Shown: piece after piece, positions 9,137-20,260 of the stretch
How the letters are laid out: each line of letters starts with the position of its first letter
How positions within the stretch are numbered: position 1 is the stretch's first letter
Position numbers and translations under genes: made by a program
NCBI GenBank assembly: GCA_963773735.1
Contig: CAVZCK010000034.1
Location: 168,833-232,832, forward strand
Direction: 5' to 3'
Length of the DNA stretch: 64,000 nt
DNA from: CAVZCK01 sp963773735
Lineage (GTDB): Bacteria; Pseudomonadota; Alphaproteobacteria; Rhizobiales; Rhodomicrobiaceae
The notes under the pieces: model-generated
What the model was told of the DNA's origin: nothing
Seen by the model: only the letters and a program-made list of their open reading frames with translations
The model's database searches: none

Positions 9137-10585
9137 TCGAGCTTGTCTCCGAGAAGGAACTGCATGGCACGGTCCAGCCGGATATGCGGCAGCGCAGCGG
9201 GCGCACCAAAGCCGGCCGATTGCGGCCTCGGCGGTCGGAAGCGCAGGAATGCGACTTCGGAACCCGCGGGCCGCGCCGCGTTTGTCGCCTGCGCAAGCAG
9301 CGACGGCTCCGGAAGATCGCCGGGAAACAGCGCGACCTCATCGCGGCCGTTAAAATGCTGGCCGTCGAGCGCCTCGCCCGGCAGCGGCGTTCCGGCAATG
9401 CAGGCAAGCGGGCCGCCGGTCTCGCGCGCCTCGATTTCATGAGTCGCGCGGACCGCGGCAAGCGCAACCGACTGCACGGACGCGCCCGAGAACAGCGCGC
9501 GGTCGATTGCCTTCTGCACCAGGGCTTGGAGGATCGCCTCCAGCCGGTCGTGGCTGGTGTGATGGATGTGGTCGGCCTTCGTCGCGGCGAATAGGATGCG
9601 GTCGATCCGCTTGCCGAGGATTGACGACAGCCAGGTGTTCGGGCCGGGCCGGAAACAGCTCAGGATCGATGCAAGTGCGCGTTCAAGGTCCCGTATCGCG
9701 GCGCTTCCAGCGTTCATCGCACCCAGGACGTCAACCAGCACGATCTGACGTTCGAGCCGCGCGAAATGATCGCGGAAGAACGGCTTTACCACATGCGCCT
9801 TATAGGCTTCGAAGCGCCGCGCCATCATGGCGTGAAGCGAGCCGTACGGCGCGCTTGCGCCCGGCTTCAGGTCAAGCGGCATGAAGGTCAGGGCCGGCGA
9901 AGTCCTTAAGATCGCCGGGCATCAGCATCCGGCCGGGCGACAGCGTAGAAAGCAGGCCGCCCTCGGCGCGGCAGCGGAGCAAATAGGCGGTGAACAGCTC
10001 GGCTCCGCGCATCGCCTTCGACTCGTCCCGTTTCGCCGCTGGATCGATGCCGCTCAAGAACCCATGCCATTCGCGCGCAAAACCTCGCCGTTCCGGCGCG
10101 CGGCTGAGTGTCATGGCTTCTGCCGACCAGCCCTGATAATCGAGCCGCAGAAGCGGCAGATCGAGCAGCCATTCTCCCGGATAGTCGACGATATCGACAT
10201 GCAGCGTCGAGGTGCCGAACGGCCGGCGCCAAAGCGTGGTCGGCTCATAGTCGAGCGTCAGCCTGAGCTGGCTGATTTGTTTGGTGCTCTCGGGCCATTC
10301 CGGCGGCACGGCTGTCAGCTTTGCCAGATGATCTTCATAGGCGAATTGGGGAACCTCGTCGTCCGGCTGCGGTTCGAGATAGGCGCGGATGAGGCGCCCT
10401 TGGGACGCGGCGCCGAAAAAGGGCAGCCGGCCACCGGCGACAAGGTTGTGCACCAGAGCGGTGATGAAGACGGTCTTTCCGGAGCGCGCTAGGCCGGTCA
10501 CGCCAAGGCGCACCGACGGCGTTAACCACGCGCCGGCAAGGTCCCCGGCCGAACGGGCAAGGCCGGCCAGCTCGTCAAGGATCAA
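9133..10585 (-). CDS. ycjX: YcjX-family P-loop ATPase/GTPase (DUF463), frameshifted
   Basis: Two overlapping frames together make a normal-length YcjX (~485 residues). The first (9872-10585) has Walker A GLARSGKTVF, the DIVDYPGEWLLDLPLL segment and FAREWHGFLS, and stops soon after MLMPGDLKDF. The second (9133-9882) resumes with the expected ALTFMPLDLKPG continuation and carries VDVLGAMNAG and the FAATKADHIHH G4-like motif. A +1 shift near 9885-9895 restores continuity. The start is a TTG at 10585 behind GGCAGGA. Coupled to the YcjF-like gene. Probably a sequencing error; a real break would leave the protein without its C-terminal half. Confidence 0.85.
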
Positions 10586-10630
10586 GGTTGTGTCCTGCCA
10601 GCCGTCACTGCCCTCTCTTTAGGCCGCCCG

Positions 10631-11576
10631 TCAATAGCGCCGCCAGCGCGGTTGATAGGGAATGTATGCCGGATCGTCCTCATCATTGTACGGACTCGAA
10701 GTCGTAATCGTCCGCCGCGTCGGGATTGACCGGATAACCGTAATAGTCATAGCGGCGATAGTAGTCGCGGCGCGCGGCATAGTCGCGCGGATAATAATCC
10801 CGCCGCCCATAGTCTGGCTCGCTGCTGTATCGGTGGCCGTAATAGTCAGGCCCGGCATCGTCGCCACGGCCATAGTCGCGCTGACCGTCGTCACGCTGGC
10901 TGCTATCTTGTGCGGCATCATCTCGCGGCGGGTCGCTGCGGGCGTCATAGCGCGGGTCGCGACCCGTTTGTGCTCCATAGCTCCGTTCGTCGCGATCTGT
11001 TCCGTAGGTCCGGTCGTCGCGGCTTGCCTGATCCGAAGACGGCGGCAGTGAAGAGGGTGGCAGATGAGAGGGTGGCAGATAAGAGGGACGGTCGCGATGA
11101 GTGTCCGATATGCCCTCGTCGGCATGCGCTACGTAATCATTCGAGCCGCCGATGCGGCTAAAGGAAAGGCTGCTCGCACTGCCGTTGTCGGAATAGCCGG
11201 TGATCTTGCAGCCATTGCCCGAATAAATCGGCGCTTGGCCTTGAAGCAGGATTTCGCCCTTCTGCTTGTCGAATGAGCCCTCGACGAAATAATCGACCGG
11301 GCTGCACCCCTTTCTGAACAGCTTGGCATAGCCGGCAAGTCTGCCATCGGCCTTTTCCTCGCCGTCGAACAGGACGGTGCCGCGCTTCACCCCGGCGCCG
11401 GCGAGCGTGCCGCGGGGATCGTCATAGACGAATGTCCGCTTCTTGCCGTTTTCATCAAGGCGTAGGGTGGAGCCGTTATGGTCCCAAACGCTGGTGCTTG
11501 CCTGGGCACAACCCGAACCGATCGCGAATGCCCCGAGAATTGCTGAGAAAGCCGCAAGCCTATGAAAGCTGGGCAT
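10631..11576 (-). CDS. Secreted protein with Arg/Asp/Tyr-rich tail, probable terminal frameshift
   Basis: Unknown function. The signal peptide is MPSFHRLAAFSAILGAFAIGSG with a possible lipobox-like C, then a compact ~130-residue domain containing DDPRGTLAGAGVKRGTVLFDG and an LFRKGCSPVDYFVEGSF segment. From ~residue 160 to the end the protein is low complexity: SLPPS repeats, then many RDY/RRDYY/DDYG units. The frame as read stops at 10683 after DYDFESVQ; a one-base shift near 10690 continues the same composition (YNDEDDPAYIPYQPRWRRY) to a stop at 10631, which I take as the true end. The upstream domain is plausible as an envelope or matrix protein; this is inference. Confidence 0.6.
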
Positions 11577-11651
11577 TGTGGGATCTCCTTTCCGAACCCC
11601 GGCCGTTACAGCCCTTATAGCACAGCCGGCGGCGAAGGGTGTTACGATTGA

Positions 11652-12500
11652 TCAGTTTTCTTTACGTCGCGCGAGAAAAGCGAGCCGCTCGAAAAGATGG
11701 ACGTCCTGTTCGTTCTTGAGCAGTGCACCGTAAAGCGGCGGGATTGCCTTTTTCGGGTCGCGCTGACGCAGCGTTTCCGGGCCGATGTCTTCGTTGAGAA
11801 GCAGCTTCAGCCAGTCGAGAAGCTCGGAGGTCGACGGCTTCTTCTTCAGACCCGGCACCTCGCGCAGATCGTAGAAAACCGTCAGTGCTTCCCGGAGTAG
11901 CTGCTGCTTGAGGCCAGGGAAGTGCACGTCGACGATCCGCGCCATGGTGTCGGCATCGGGAAACTTGATGTAGTGGAAGAAGCAGCGGCGCAGGAACGCA
12001 TCGGGCAGCTCTTTCTCATTGTTCGAGGTGATGAACACGATCGGGCGCTGCGCCGCGTTGATCGTCTCGCCGGTCTCATAGACGAAGAACTCCATCCGGT
12101 CGAGTTCCTGGAGCAGATCGTTCGGAAACTCGATGTCAGCCTTGTCGACCTCGTCGATGAGGAGGACCGGACGCTGGTCTGAAACGAACGCCTCCCAGAG
12201 CTTGCCCCGACGAATGTAATTGCGGATGTCCTTGACGCGTTCATCGCCAAGCTGGCTGTCCCTCAGACGGCTGACAGCGTCGTAATCGTAAAGCCCTTGC
12301 TGCGCTTTCGTCGTCGATTTGATGTGCCACTCGATCAGCGGCCTGCCGAGCGCATTGGCGACCTCGCGCGCCAGCACCGTCTTTCCCGTGCCGGGCTCAC
12401 CCTTGATCAGGAGAGGCCGTTCCAAGGTGATCGCGGCATTGACGGCGACCCTCAAATCCTCGGTCGCGACATAGGTGCTGGTGCCTTCGAAGCGCATCAT
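11652..12500 (-). CDS. MoxR-family AAA+ ATPase
   Basis: A 282-residue AAA+ ATPase. Walker A is in LLIKGEPGTGKTVLA, Walker B in PVLLIDEVDKADIEFPNDLLQELD, sensor 1 in PIVFITSNNEKELPDAFLRRC with the arginine finger, and the C-terminal lid holds REVPGLKKKPSTSELLDWLK. MoxR ATPases act as chaperones for metal-cofactor or complex assembly, normally with a von Willebrand (CoxE-like) partner; none is adjacent here. Start: ATG at 12500 (MMRFEGTSTYV); the frame extends 26 codons further but without family similarity. Divergent from the FlgE-like gene. Confidence 0.9.
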   Translation of the reverse strand: MMRFEGTSTYVATEDLRVAVNAAITLERPLLIKGEPGTGKTVLAREVANALGRPLIEWHIKSTTKAQQGLYDYDAVSRLRDSQLGDERVKDIRNYIRRGKLWEAFVSDQRPVLLIDEVDKADIEFPNDLLQELDRMEFFVYETGETINAAQRPIVFITSNNEKELPDAFLRRCFFHYIKFPDADTMARIVDVHFPGLKQQLLREALTVFYDLREVPGLKKKPSTSELLDWLKLLLNEDIGPETLRQRDPKKAIPPLYGALLKNEQDVHLFERLAFLARRKEN

Positions 12501-12716
12501 CCGTCCTGGTTCATTTCCGCCCTGGTGTCGTGGAAAGCTTAGCAGCGTGGCTGCAAGCCGTGCCCGCGCAACCGCCAATTGCGGGCATCAGGAAAACCCG
12601 GCCGACGCTTTTAATCAATTTCTTTTTCAAGTGGGCGGCGCGCGTTTACGTTTCGTAAGCATTGATGGAGCAGTCTGGCGGGAGATTTCAGTTCGGATTT
12701 CGTGGGGAGGCGTAAG

Positions 12717-13784
12717 ATGGGGCTGATACAGGCATTGGCGTCAGCACCGGGCTTGCGGCAATTTACGGGCGCGCCGGCTTTCGATTTGCGGGACGATTTC
12801 CGGGCTTTCGAGCCGGAACTCCGCCTGCCTTGGGCCGACGACGAACCGGAGACGGATGAGCCCGAAAGCATTCGACGTTCCGCGCCCGCGGAGCTTTTTC
12901 TCGTCTGTGAGCAGAGTGCCGTCACCGGTTCCGGTCAGCCGATTTTCGGCCGGCCCTTCGCGTCGACCGACGATGACCTTGCCCTCAGCGACGACGGCTA
13001 TCTGATCGACAGTGAGGGCCGCTTCCTGCTTGGCGTGCCGCTCGACGACGATGGCGAGCCGGCGGCCACCGAGCCCGAGATCGTGCGCGTCGACGCCGGG
13101 GCGGCCGAGACGTTCGGCACTACCCGGATCACCTACCGGGCGAATCTGCCCGCCTACCCGCTGACCGCCCTTGCCGATTTCGAGGAGTCGTGCAGCGAAC
13201 TCCTCGACAAGACCCTGTTCGCGCGCGACCCGTCGGTCCACGGCTCGGGGGTCGTGCTTGGCGATGACCGCTCGAAATTCCTCGACCGCACGCTGGCCGG
13301 AGGCTCGGTGTCGGTAACGTCCTCCAACGGCGGGACCGTTCAGCTCGTTCTGCGCTGGGCGAAGATGACCTCACTGCGCAGCGCCGGGCGCGATTGCTGG
13401 AACCTGTTCTACCGGGTGCGCCGCGATGCCCGCGGCGGCGAGGTCGCCTGGAAGAATACCGGACATCCCTTCGTGTTCGGCGCCGACGGCCGCCTTGAGG
13501 AAGCCTCTCTGGTGGTGCCGGTCATCGACATGATGATCGACGGCGTCCGCATCGGCAATGTCTCGATGATCTTCGGCAGCGCCGGCATCACGCAATTTGC
13601 CGACCGGAGCGGCCTCGTCAAAGTGCTGAAGTCCGACGCCGATGGCTGCGTCGGCGGGGACTTTGCCGGCATCTCGATGTCGGGACGCGGGCGGCTCTTC
13701 GCGCATTATTCGAACGGCGCCATGCGTCCGCTCGCGGATATCCAATTCAACGGCGACGAAGATCTGGTTCGACGGCCGCGATGA
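12717..13784 (+). CDS. FlgE-like protein (flagellar hook domain) without neighbouring flagellar genes
   Basis: A 355-residue protein. Its second half resembles flagellar hook FlgE: the AGGSVSVTSSNGGTVQL segment, then SMIFGSAGITQFAD and a GFAGISMSGRGRLFAHYSNG-like stretch matching the D2/D1 turn (the hook has STQF and YSNG at these points). The middle has a VTGSGQPIFGRPF / LSDDGYLIDSEGRFLLG stretch like the hook F-loop region. The N-terminal coiled coil (D0) of true hook proteins is missing or replaced by a short acidic segment. No signal peptide. The ATG at 12717 has a GGGAGGCG ribosome site at 12704-12711. No other flagellar gene is in the window, so its job is open. Confidence 0.65.
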   Translation: MGLIQALASAPGLRQFTGAPAFDLRDDFRAFEPELRLPWADDEPETDEPESIRRSAPAELFLVCEQSAVTGSGQPIFGRPFASTDDDLALSDDGYLIDSEGRFLLGVPLDDDGEPAATEPEIVRVDAGAAETFGTTRITYRANLPAYPLTALADFEESCSELLDKTLFARDPSVHGSGVVLGDDRSKFLDRTLAGGSVSVTSSNGGTVQLVLRWAKMTSLRSAGRDCWNLFYRVRRDARGGEVAWKNTGHPFVFGADGRLEEASLVVPVIDMMIDGVRIGNVSMIFGSAGITQFADRSGLVKVLKSDADGCVGGDFAGISMSGRGRLFAHYSNGAMRPLADIQFNGDEDLVRRPR

Positions 13785-14037
13785 AAGAGGGCATAACACG
13801 GCCGAAAGGCGTGTCGCCTGAAAGCTCTAAACATTTCATCTTTTTAGAAAATCGTCCCGCCGCAATACAGCCGATTGCAGCGCTTGGCATGTAGTCTCAG
13901 ATCGTCGCGCTTGACTTGAAGGCCAATTAAGGCTAAATACGTCCCGCAAATTTACGGTTCACGCGGCGCTGCATAACTCGGCCGAAATGCTGCGACGGCA
14001 CTGAGAGCGGCATCTCGTTACCAGCAAGAGGTTCTGT

Positions 14038-14455
14038 ATGGGCGGCTCTGCTCTGCCTAAGGACTACAGGCCGTCAGAGGACGAGCCTTTTATGAACGAG
14101 CGGCAGCTGGCCTATTTCCGGAAAAAGCTGCTCGATTGGAAGACGGAAATCCTGCGCTCAAGCCGCGAGAACTCTCGATAATCTCCAGGATTCCGGCCAG
14201 CATCCCGATCTGACCGACCGCGCGAGTTCGGAAACCGAACGCGCCCTTGAGCTGCGCGCCCGCGACCGCCAGCGCAAGTTGATCGCCAAGATTGAGGAAG
14301 CCTTAACGCGAATCGAAGACGGTAGTTATGGCTTTTGTGTCGATACCGGCGAGCCGATCAGTCTCAAACGGCTCGAAGCGCGTCCGGTCGTCGAACGAAG
14401 CCTGGAAGCGCAGGAACGGCATGAACGCCGCGAGCGCATCTATCGCGACGATTGA
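14038..14455 (+). CDS. dksA: RNA polymerase-binding transcription factor DksA, frameshifted
   Basis: DksA binds the secondary channel of RNA polymerase and tunes rRNA and amino-acid promoters with ppGpp. The first frame encodes MNERQLAYFRKKLLDWK (from the in-frame ATG near 14092) and stops after RENSR; the other frame continues TLDNLQDSGQHPDLTDRAS and then GSYGFCVDTGEPISLKRLEA to a TGA at 14453. One extra A near 14169-14172 explains the break. As in other alphaproteobacterial DksA proteins, the zinc-finger cysteines are mostly lost: only one of the usual four remains (in FCVDTGE). Total ~138 residues, a normal length. Read as a sequencing indel in an essential-type gene. Confidence 0.85.
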
Positions 14456-14491
14456 ACGGTCTCGAAGGCCGGCGGCGGAGAGGATGTCGAA

Positions 14492-15530
14492 TTGGCTGTC
14501 TTGGTGACGGGTGGAGCCGGCTATATCGGCAGTCACATGGCGCTCGAACTCGCCGAACATGGCGAGAAGGTTGTCGTTCTCGACAATCTGTCGACCGGGC
14601 TCCGTCGTCTCGTACCGGCGGATGCGGCTTTCATCGAAGGGGATGTCGGCGATGAGGCTCTGCTCGGCCGTCTCATCGCCGAATTCGACATCGAATCGGT
14701 CCTGCATTTCGCCGGCTCGATCGTGGTTCCCAACTTCGTGGTCGATCCGCTCGGCTACTATTTCAACAATACGGTGAAATCCCGCACGCTGATTGCCGCG
14801 GCGGTCGCGCACCGCGTGAAGCATTTCATCTTCTCATCGACCGCCGCGGTTTATGGCATGCCCGAGCGCGTGCCGGTTGCCGAGACCGCGCCGCTTCGGC
14901 CGATCTCGCCTTATGGCGCGTCGAAGATGATGACCGAACAGATGCTGGCGGATGCGGCGGTTGCCTACCCGCTGCGCTATTGCGCGCTACGCTATTTCAA
15001 TGTCGCGGGCGCCGATCCTGCAGGCCGGTCCGGCCAGGCGAGCCGGCAGGCAACGCATCTCATCAAGGTCGCCTGCGAGGTGGTGACGGGGCGGCGGAGG
15101 CATCTTGACGTTTTCGGGACCGATTATCCGACGCGCGACGGCACCTGCGTGCGCGACTACATCCATGTCGGCGATCTCGTTCACGCGCACTGGCAGGCCC
15201 TGCAGTTCCTGCGGCGCGGCGGCGACAGCATCGTGCTCAATTGCGGCTATGGCCAGGGATATTCGGTGCTTGAGGTGATCGACACCGTGAAGCGCGTCTC
15301 AGGCATGGATTTCGAGGTGCGCATGGCGGAGCGGCGCGCAGGCGATTCTGCCGAGCTCGTTGCGGGCACTGCGCTCATTCACGAGGTGCTGTCATGGCGT
15401 CCGCAATTTGAGGATCTGGAGTCTCATCGTCGACCACGCGCTGAATTGGGAGCGCGGGCTCGAAGGCCCATCGGCGCGCGGAACCGGCGCTGCCGTAGCA
15501 TTGCACCGTCTCATAGACCCGGACCAGTGA
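14492..15530 (+). CDS. galE: UDP-glucose 4-epimerase, C-terminal frameshift
   Basis: Short-chain dehydrogenase fold epimerase interconverting UDP-glucose and UDP-galactose for surface polysaccharides. The NAD-binding TGGAGYIGSHMA motif is at residues 5-16; the catalytic serine region is FSSTAAVYG and the Tyr-x3-Lys pair is in SPYGASKMMTE. The start is a TTG at 14492 with a GGAGAGGA site upstream. After LSWRPQFEDLE the frame leaves the family; a one-base shift near 15425 gives IVDHALNWERGLEG and a stop at 15528. Uncorrected, the frame runs on to 15682 with an arginine-rich out-of-frame tail. It sits just upstream of the polysaccharide island. Confidence 0.88.
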
Positions 15531-16032
15531 GCCGACCGGGCAGCGCGCATGTGCGCCGCGGTCGAACTCGTCATCGTCGATCGCGAGGATCGTCACGCAC
15601 TGCTCCCGAGGCCCCTCAGGTCGAGAACATGCGCTGGGACCTGATGGCCATAGAGCTGACGCGAGCACGGAGCAAGCGATAGGCCGACTCGATGCAAGCG
15701 CGCGATGCCGCCGAGCGCGCGAGCCGATGGAGTCGATCAAGGCCCCGGGAAGAAGATGATCGCCCAGCGATTTGGCGACGACGATCCACATACCGTGAAA
15801 AAGTTGTGGTTTTCTCAATTTGCAATTCAAGGAGTTGCGGTTTGATCGGTCAGGAGTGTTTCGCTCTTAAGTTGTGCAACCCAGAGCGGCAAATGAGGTC
15901 GAAGCGCGAGCTGTTCTTTATAGAGCTGAGAGCTGCATAAATTGCGCAATTCTTCAGCGGTTCAACAAGCGATCAATTCATCGCATCAAATTCGAATATG
16001 GAATCGCACATTGCATAAATCGGCTTATCAAA
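15531..16032 (+). other. Intergenic stretch between galE and the polysaccharide island
   Basis: No gene is supported here. A minus-strand open frame (15375-15830) overlaps the corrected end of galE and looks like its shadow. Composition changes inside this stretch from GC-rich to clearly AT-rich near 15790, which I take as the left edge of the decayed surface-glycan island. Confidence 0.5.
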
Positions 16033-17269
16033 TTGGACAGCCTGTTCTTCGAGAATTATTGCATGGCGCCAGCCCTCAGCGTTTTGGATGTCGGCGCCAT
16101 GAACGTCAACGGCACGCTTCGCGACTTTTCCCGCGACGGCATCGAATATATTGGCGCCGATCTTGCAGCGGGAGACGGGGTGGACATCATCCTGGAGGAT
16201 CCCGAATTCCTTGCCATTTCCGGACCATCATTTCGATGCGGTTGTTTCAACGTCGACATTCGAGCACGCAGCGCATTTCTGGCTGCTCTTTGTCGAATGC
16301 ATGAGGGTTCTCAAACCCAATGGCTACTTATATATCAACGCTCCCTCCAACGGGGATTTTCACCAATATCCGCATGACTTCTGGCGCTTCTATCCGGACA
16401 CGGGGCTGGCGCTCGTGGAGTGGGGAAAGCGGCACAATTCTCGCCAATCAGCTTGATCGAGAGCGGCATCGCGGCACAGGACCGGGACTCTTGGAATGAT
16501 TTTTTTGCGGTTTTCCAGAAAGCGGCCGCCCCAACGCCTGTGCCAAAGGGGCTGATCGTCGATAGCCTTGCCGATTGCACCAACGTGCGCCGCTTTGACC
16601 GGCATGGAGTGCAAAATCAGCGGGCCAGGACGGAAGATTGGCTTAAGGCGGACAAAGCAATTGCGGCGCTCAACGAGCTCAGGTGCAAAGCGGGGGACGG
16701 CGGGGCAGAAAACCTGGGGCTTCAAGCCGATCTCACCCATGCGCTCGAAAAAAAGGAGGCGGCCGAACGTCAACTCGTCACGCAAAGCGCACGTATTGCG
16801 GAACTCGAGCAGGTCGTGACCGAGCCTCTAGCGCAGATCTCCGCTCTCAAAGCAGAGCTGGAACTGGAGCGCGAAGACAAAGAGCACGCAGAACGCCAGC
16901 TTTGGGCAGGTTGGCGACAGGATTTCTGATCTTGAGAGACGATGCGCCTCCTCCCGCTGGCTGTTCAAGGCGCTCGGCGCGAAGCTGGTCCATGCGCCGC
17001 GGGATATTTCCCGCCGGGTGCGGCGGTCGTGGCAAAAGCAGAGTCATAAGCCTGCTCTGACGCAAGCGGTTAGCGGTGTTACGGAAATCGGTATCGGTCG
17101 CCTCCTTAACTCGCGATATCGTAAATCTCTTTCTAGCCGCTTGTTGCTCAAATTTGAGCCGGTCTTGTCGCGATCATTCGCAAGGCGCATGCGGAATCGG
17201 GTAAAAAAAAATGCCTATATCCCCGAAATCAGGGTGAAGATAACAAGCCGCTGCGCCGCACATCCATAG
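16033..17269 (+). pseudogene. Class I SAM methyltransferase with coiled-coil tail, several frameshifts
   Basis: A polysaccharide-cluster methyltransferase broken across at least three frames. Frame one: SVLDVGAMNVNGTLRDF (SAM motif I) and YIGADLAAGDGVDIILED. After a shift near 16210: LPFPDHHFDAVVSTSTFEH and MRVLKPNGYLYINAPSNG (motifs II-III). After a shift near 16440: SLIESGIAAQDRDSWNDFF, followed by a long charged coiled coil (~16650-16920). After another near 16925: ISDLERRCASSRWLFKALGAK, the basic tail found on such transferases. The start is unclear; an in-frame TTG lies at 16033 and an ATG at 16063. The family usually decorates O-antigen or cell-surface glycans. More AT-rich than the flanks. 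Decay or poor sequence cannot be told apart. Confidence 0.65.
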
Positions 17270-17285
17270 TCAAATTGCACAATAA

Positions 17286-18941
17286 ATGAAATTTCCGAAT
17301 TTTATTCCACTGGTGTACTTTAATCCACGCCACAGTATTTGCGTTGTACTCCATATATACTTTTCGGAGCAGTGGGACGAGTTCGCAAGTTACCTCTGCA
17401 ACCTCCAGGATGACTACGACTTGTTCGTCAGCCTTGTGCATGATGCAAGTGCTCATCTGACGCATACGATCCATTCATTTAAACCGGACGCGCAGATCTT
17501 CGTTTTTCCAAACCACGGCCGCGACGTTTTCCCGTTCATTGCCTTTTTGAACAGCGGTGTCCTCGCACGGTATGAATTGGTCCTCAAACTGCACTCGAAA
17601 AAAACGCTGCAAGATCCGGAAGCTGGCCGACTATATAGAGAGGCTTTGCTCGAAGGGCTTCTTGGCACGCCCGAAAAGGTTCGGAGCATTATCGTTAGCT
17701 TCCAGCACCAAAAACGCCTTGGCTTGGCTGGGCCCAAAGAGCGTTTGATTATCGGTAAACGTCCGAGAGCAGCATCTGAGTATTAACGCCAAGGCGATTG
17801 GCGAGCTTGAAAGAATAACGGGAATATCCGTGGACTACACCACGTTGGCGTTTGTCGCGGGCACTATGTTTTGGGTTAGACCGCAGGCCCTCAAGCGTTT
17901 GCAAGGACTTTTGGGTGCCGACGACTTTGATCTTGAGCCATTACCTAATGATGGTGCAATGCCGCACGCTGTGGAACGATTTTTTGGCGCTGTCGTAGCA
18001 GACGCAGGCTATGAGATTGAAGCAATTGAGGCCCTTCCATTTTGCGGAAAAGGTTCTGGGGTCACTAGGTGGCGCCCGCCGAATGTCTTAACTTGCAGAC
18101 ACGAAATTTTTCGGCCAATTCTGGTCGATCCAAGCCAGAAAGTTTTGCCTTTTTGCATCGTACAGCCCAGATGGAACAGTATGGCCGCACACGATTTCGT
18201 ATTGTCAGCGCCTGCGGGAGCTTGGGCTGTGCGTTGCACTTATCGTCGCGACAGAGGCAGAAGTCTCTGAAATTCATCGATCCCGGGAACGCAGGTCTGC
18301 GATGCTCTTATAGTTCGGGAGAATGCCGGCTTTGACTTTGCCTCTTGGGCAATGGCCCTCAAAATTGAGCCCCGCCTTTGGACGTGCAGCTCACTTCTTT
18401 TTGCGAATGACAGCGTCTACTCGGCTTCCCCAAACCTGCCTGAAACCATCGAGCGTATAGAGGGCATTCCAGCAGATTTCGTCGGGCTGACCGATTCGAT
18501 CGAATGCGGCTATCGGGCTTTCCAATCATTCTTCTTCGTACTTCAGAACAAGGCACTTCAGCATCCCAAGATCCAAGAATTTTGGAACAACGTTCGCGTT
18601 TTATCGACCAAGCGGGAGGTAATCGCAAACTACGAAGTTTTCATACGTCGCGTTTCGAAGCCGCTGGTCTGAGATGCAAGGCACTTTTCCCCGCAAGTCT
18701 CTGGAACGAGCGCCGCAATCCAACACATTTCCGCTGGCGGGAGCTAATAGAAAGCGGCTTCCCTTTTATCAAAGTGGACCTTCTGCGCGACAATCCAGCA
18801 GGCGTTGACCTGAGCGGATGGGATCGCTTTTTGTCCTCCCGCGGCTTCGATGTCGGGCTTATCAAGCGGCATCTGCACCGGGTGCGCCCAAAGGCTCCGG
18901 CGCTCAAAGAAATTATCAGGGCGGGCAGCCACCGTACCTAG
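17286..18941 (+). pseudogene. Rhamnan-synthesis F-like (RgpF family) protein, several frameshifts
   Basis: Pieces in three frames line up with one RgpF-like polypeptide of ~550 residues. The first half has ICVVLHIYFSEQWDEF, FVFPNHGRDVFPFIAFL and LVLKLHSKKTLQD (17286-17786), then TMFWVRPQALKRLQGL and a DGAMPHAVERFFG stretch (17830-18100). The second half has YSPDGTVWPHTISYCQRLR (~18160), VRENAGFDFASWAMAL (~18310), LLFANDSVYS, and, after a last shift near 18640, FRWRELIESGFPFIKVDLL up to 18941. RgpF proteins take part in rhamnose-glycan assembly. With four or five breaks in 1.6 kb this may be a real pseudogene. Confidence 0.65.
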
Positions 18942-19231
18942 CGTACTGGCGCATTCACTTCGCTCATGCGTCTGCGCAGTAGCGTGCAGAACTGTCTGAC
19001 CAAGGAGCATCTCGCCGGCGTCCTGGTGAGCCTCGTGGTCGAGTAGCTGGACTTGGCGAAGAATACGTCCAGCGACGCGAGCGAGAATGGCCCGCCACAG
19101 TTCCAAGCATGGTGGCGATGAGAGTCCAGCGTTAGATACGAGTTCCTAAGCAGGACGATATGGCGGGGATTATTCCGGCAAAATCCACAGTGTGCTGACG
19201 ATCGATGGTCGCATTAAAGCATGGAGGTCAA

Positions 19232-20030
19232 ATGAGCCGTCAGGAAAAAATTCTTCAAGGGATTACGAAGCGGCAGCGAGGGATCGAAATCGCGCCCTAC
19301 TTTGCACCACTGACGCCGAAGCGCGACGGTTGGAATTGCCTCGTGCTTGACGTTTTTGACCGCCCGACGCTGCTGCAAAAAGCTGAGGTCGACCCGAATA
19401 TTCCGCGTGAGGGTCTTTCCTTAATCGAAGAGGTCGATTTCGTCGGCAGCGCGACTCAATTGGCAGACTTGGTTCCAATCCGCGACCACGGCACATTCGA
19501 TTACATCGTCAGCTCACATAATTTCGAGCATATTCCGAACCCGGTCCGATTTCTGCAAGGGTGCCAGAGGGTACTTAAGCCGGGAGGTATCCTCTCGATG
19601 GCCGTACCGGACGGACGGGCATGTTTCGATTTTTTCCGCCCGCACACGACCTTAGTTGATTGGTTGGATGCCTTCATAGAGCAGCGCCAGAAACCAAAGC
19701 CGGGGCAGGTTTTCGCACTTGCCGCTAACATGGCGGGCCTATGCCGCGATGAGCAAAGCGTCGGCGCCTTTTCCTTGGAGGACCCTGTAACGGCGATCAT
19801 GGTTACTGGAGATCTGTCTGCGGCATATCAGAAGTGGGTGACTGCTGACGACAATGGAGACTATCAAGATTTCGCACTGTTCTGTGATGACACCGGCGTC
19901 GCTAGAATTGATCATCACGGAATGTCAGTATCTTGGTCTAGTCTCCTTCGAAATTGGAGAGATCTCAACCGCCCCGGGTTGCGAGTTTTTCGTCCGCCTT
20001 GTTGATCGACCTGACAAGAGCTCGCACTGA
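19232..20030 (+). CDS. SAM-dependent methyltransferase of the surface-glycan island, late frameshift
   Basis: A methyltransferase of the type found in O-antigen clusters. It opens MSRQEKILQGITKRQRGIEI, a family hallmark, then shows FDYIVSSHNFEHIPNPVRF and CQRVLKPGGILSMAVPDGR (motifs II-III) and DFFRPHTTLVDWLDAF. The start at 19232 follows GGAGG at 19223-19227. Near 19905 the frame departs; a one-base shift restores YLGLVSFEIGEISTAPGCEF and a stop at 20028. The catalytic half is unaffected. The acceptor is unknown. The 290 bases before it hold no gene I can support. Confidence 0.75.
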
Positions 20031-20260
20031 TACCACGACCGCAGAATTGAATGCGACCAGAACGCGGCTATTGCAGAGGATTTGGGACGAGCGGGCGCGA
20101 GCGTCAAGTTGGGGGCAAGATCTAGTGCGAGAACTGCAGCGATCTGAACGAACGAGTGCAGCCCATCTCGTGGACGTGGGGAGGGGTGCTGCGAGACATG
20201 ATCCGATCGCCGTGGGCCGCCGGCAGCTGCGACGGCTTGCGGCAATGATTACCGGGTAAA

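Noticed and set aside
15375..15830. 151-codon minus-strand frame after galE
   Set aside because: About a third overlaps the corrected galE end; the remainder shows no family I recognise.
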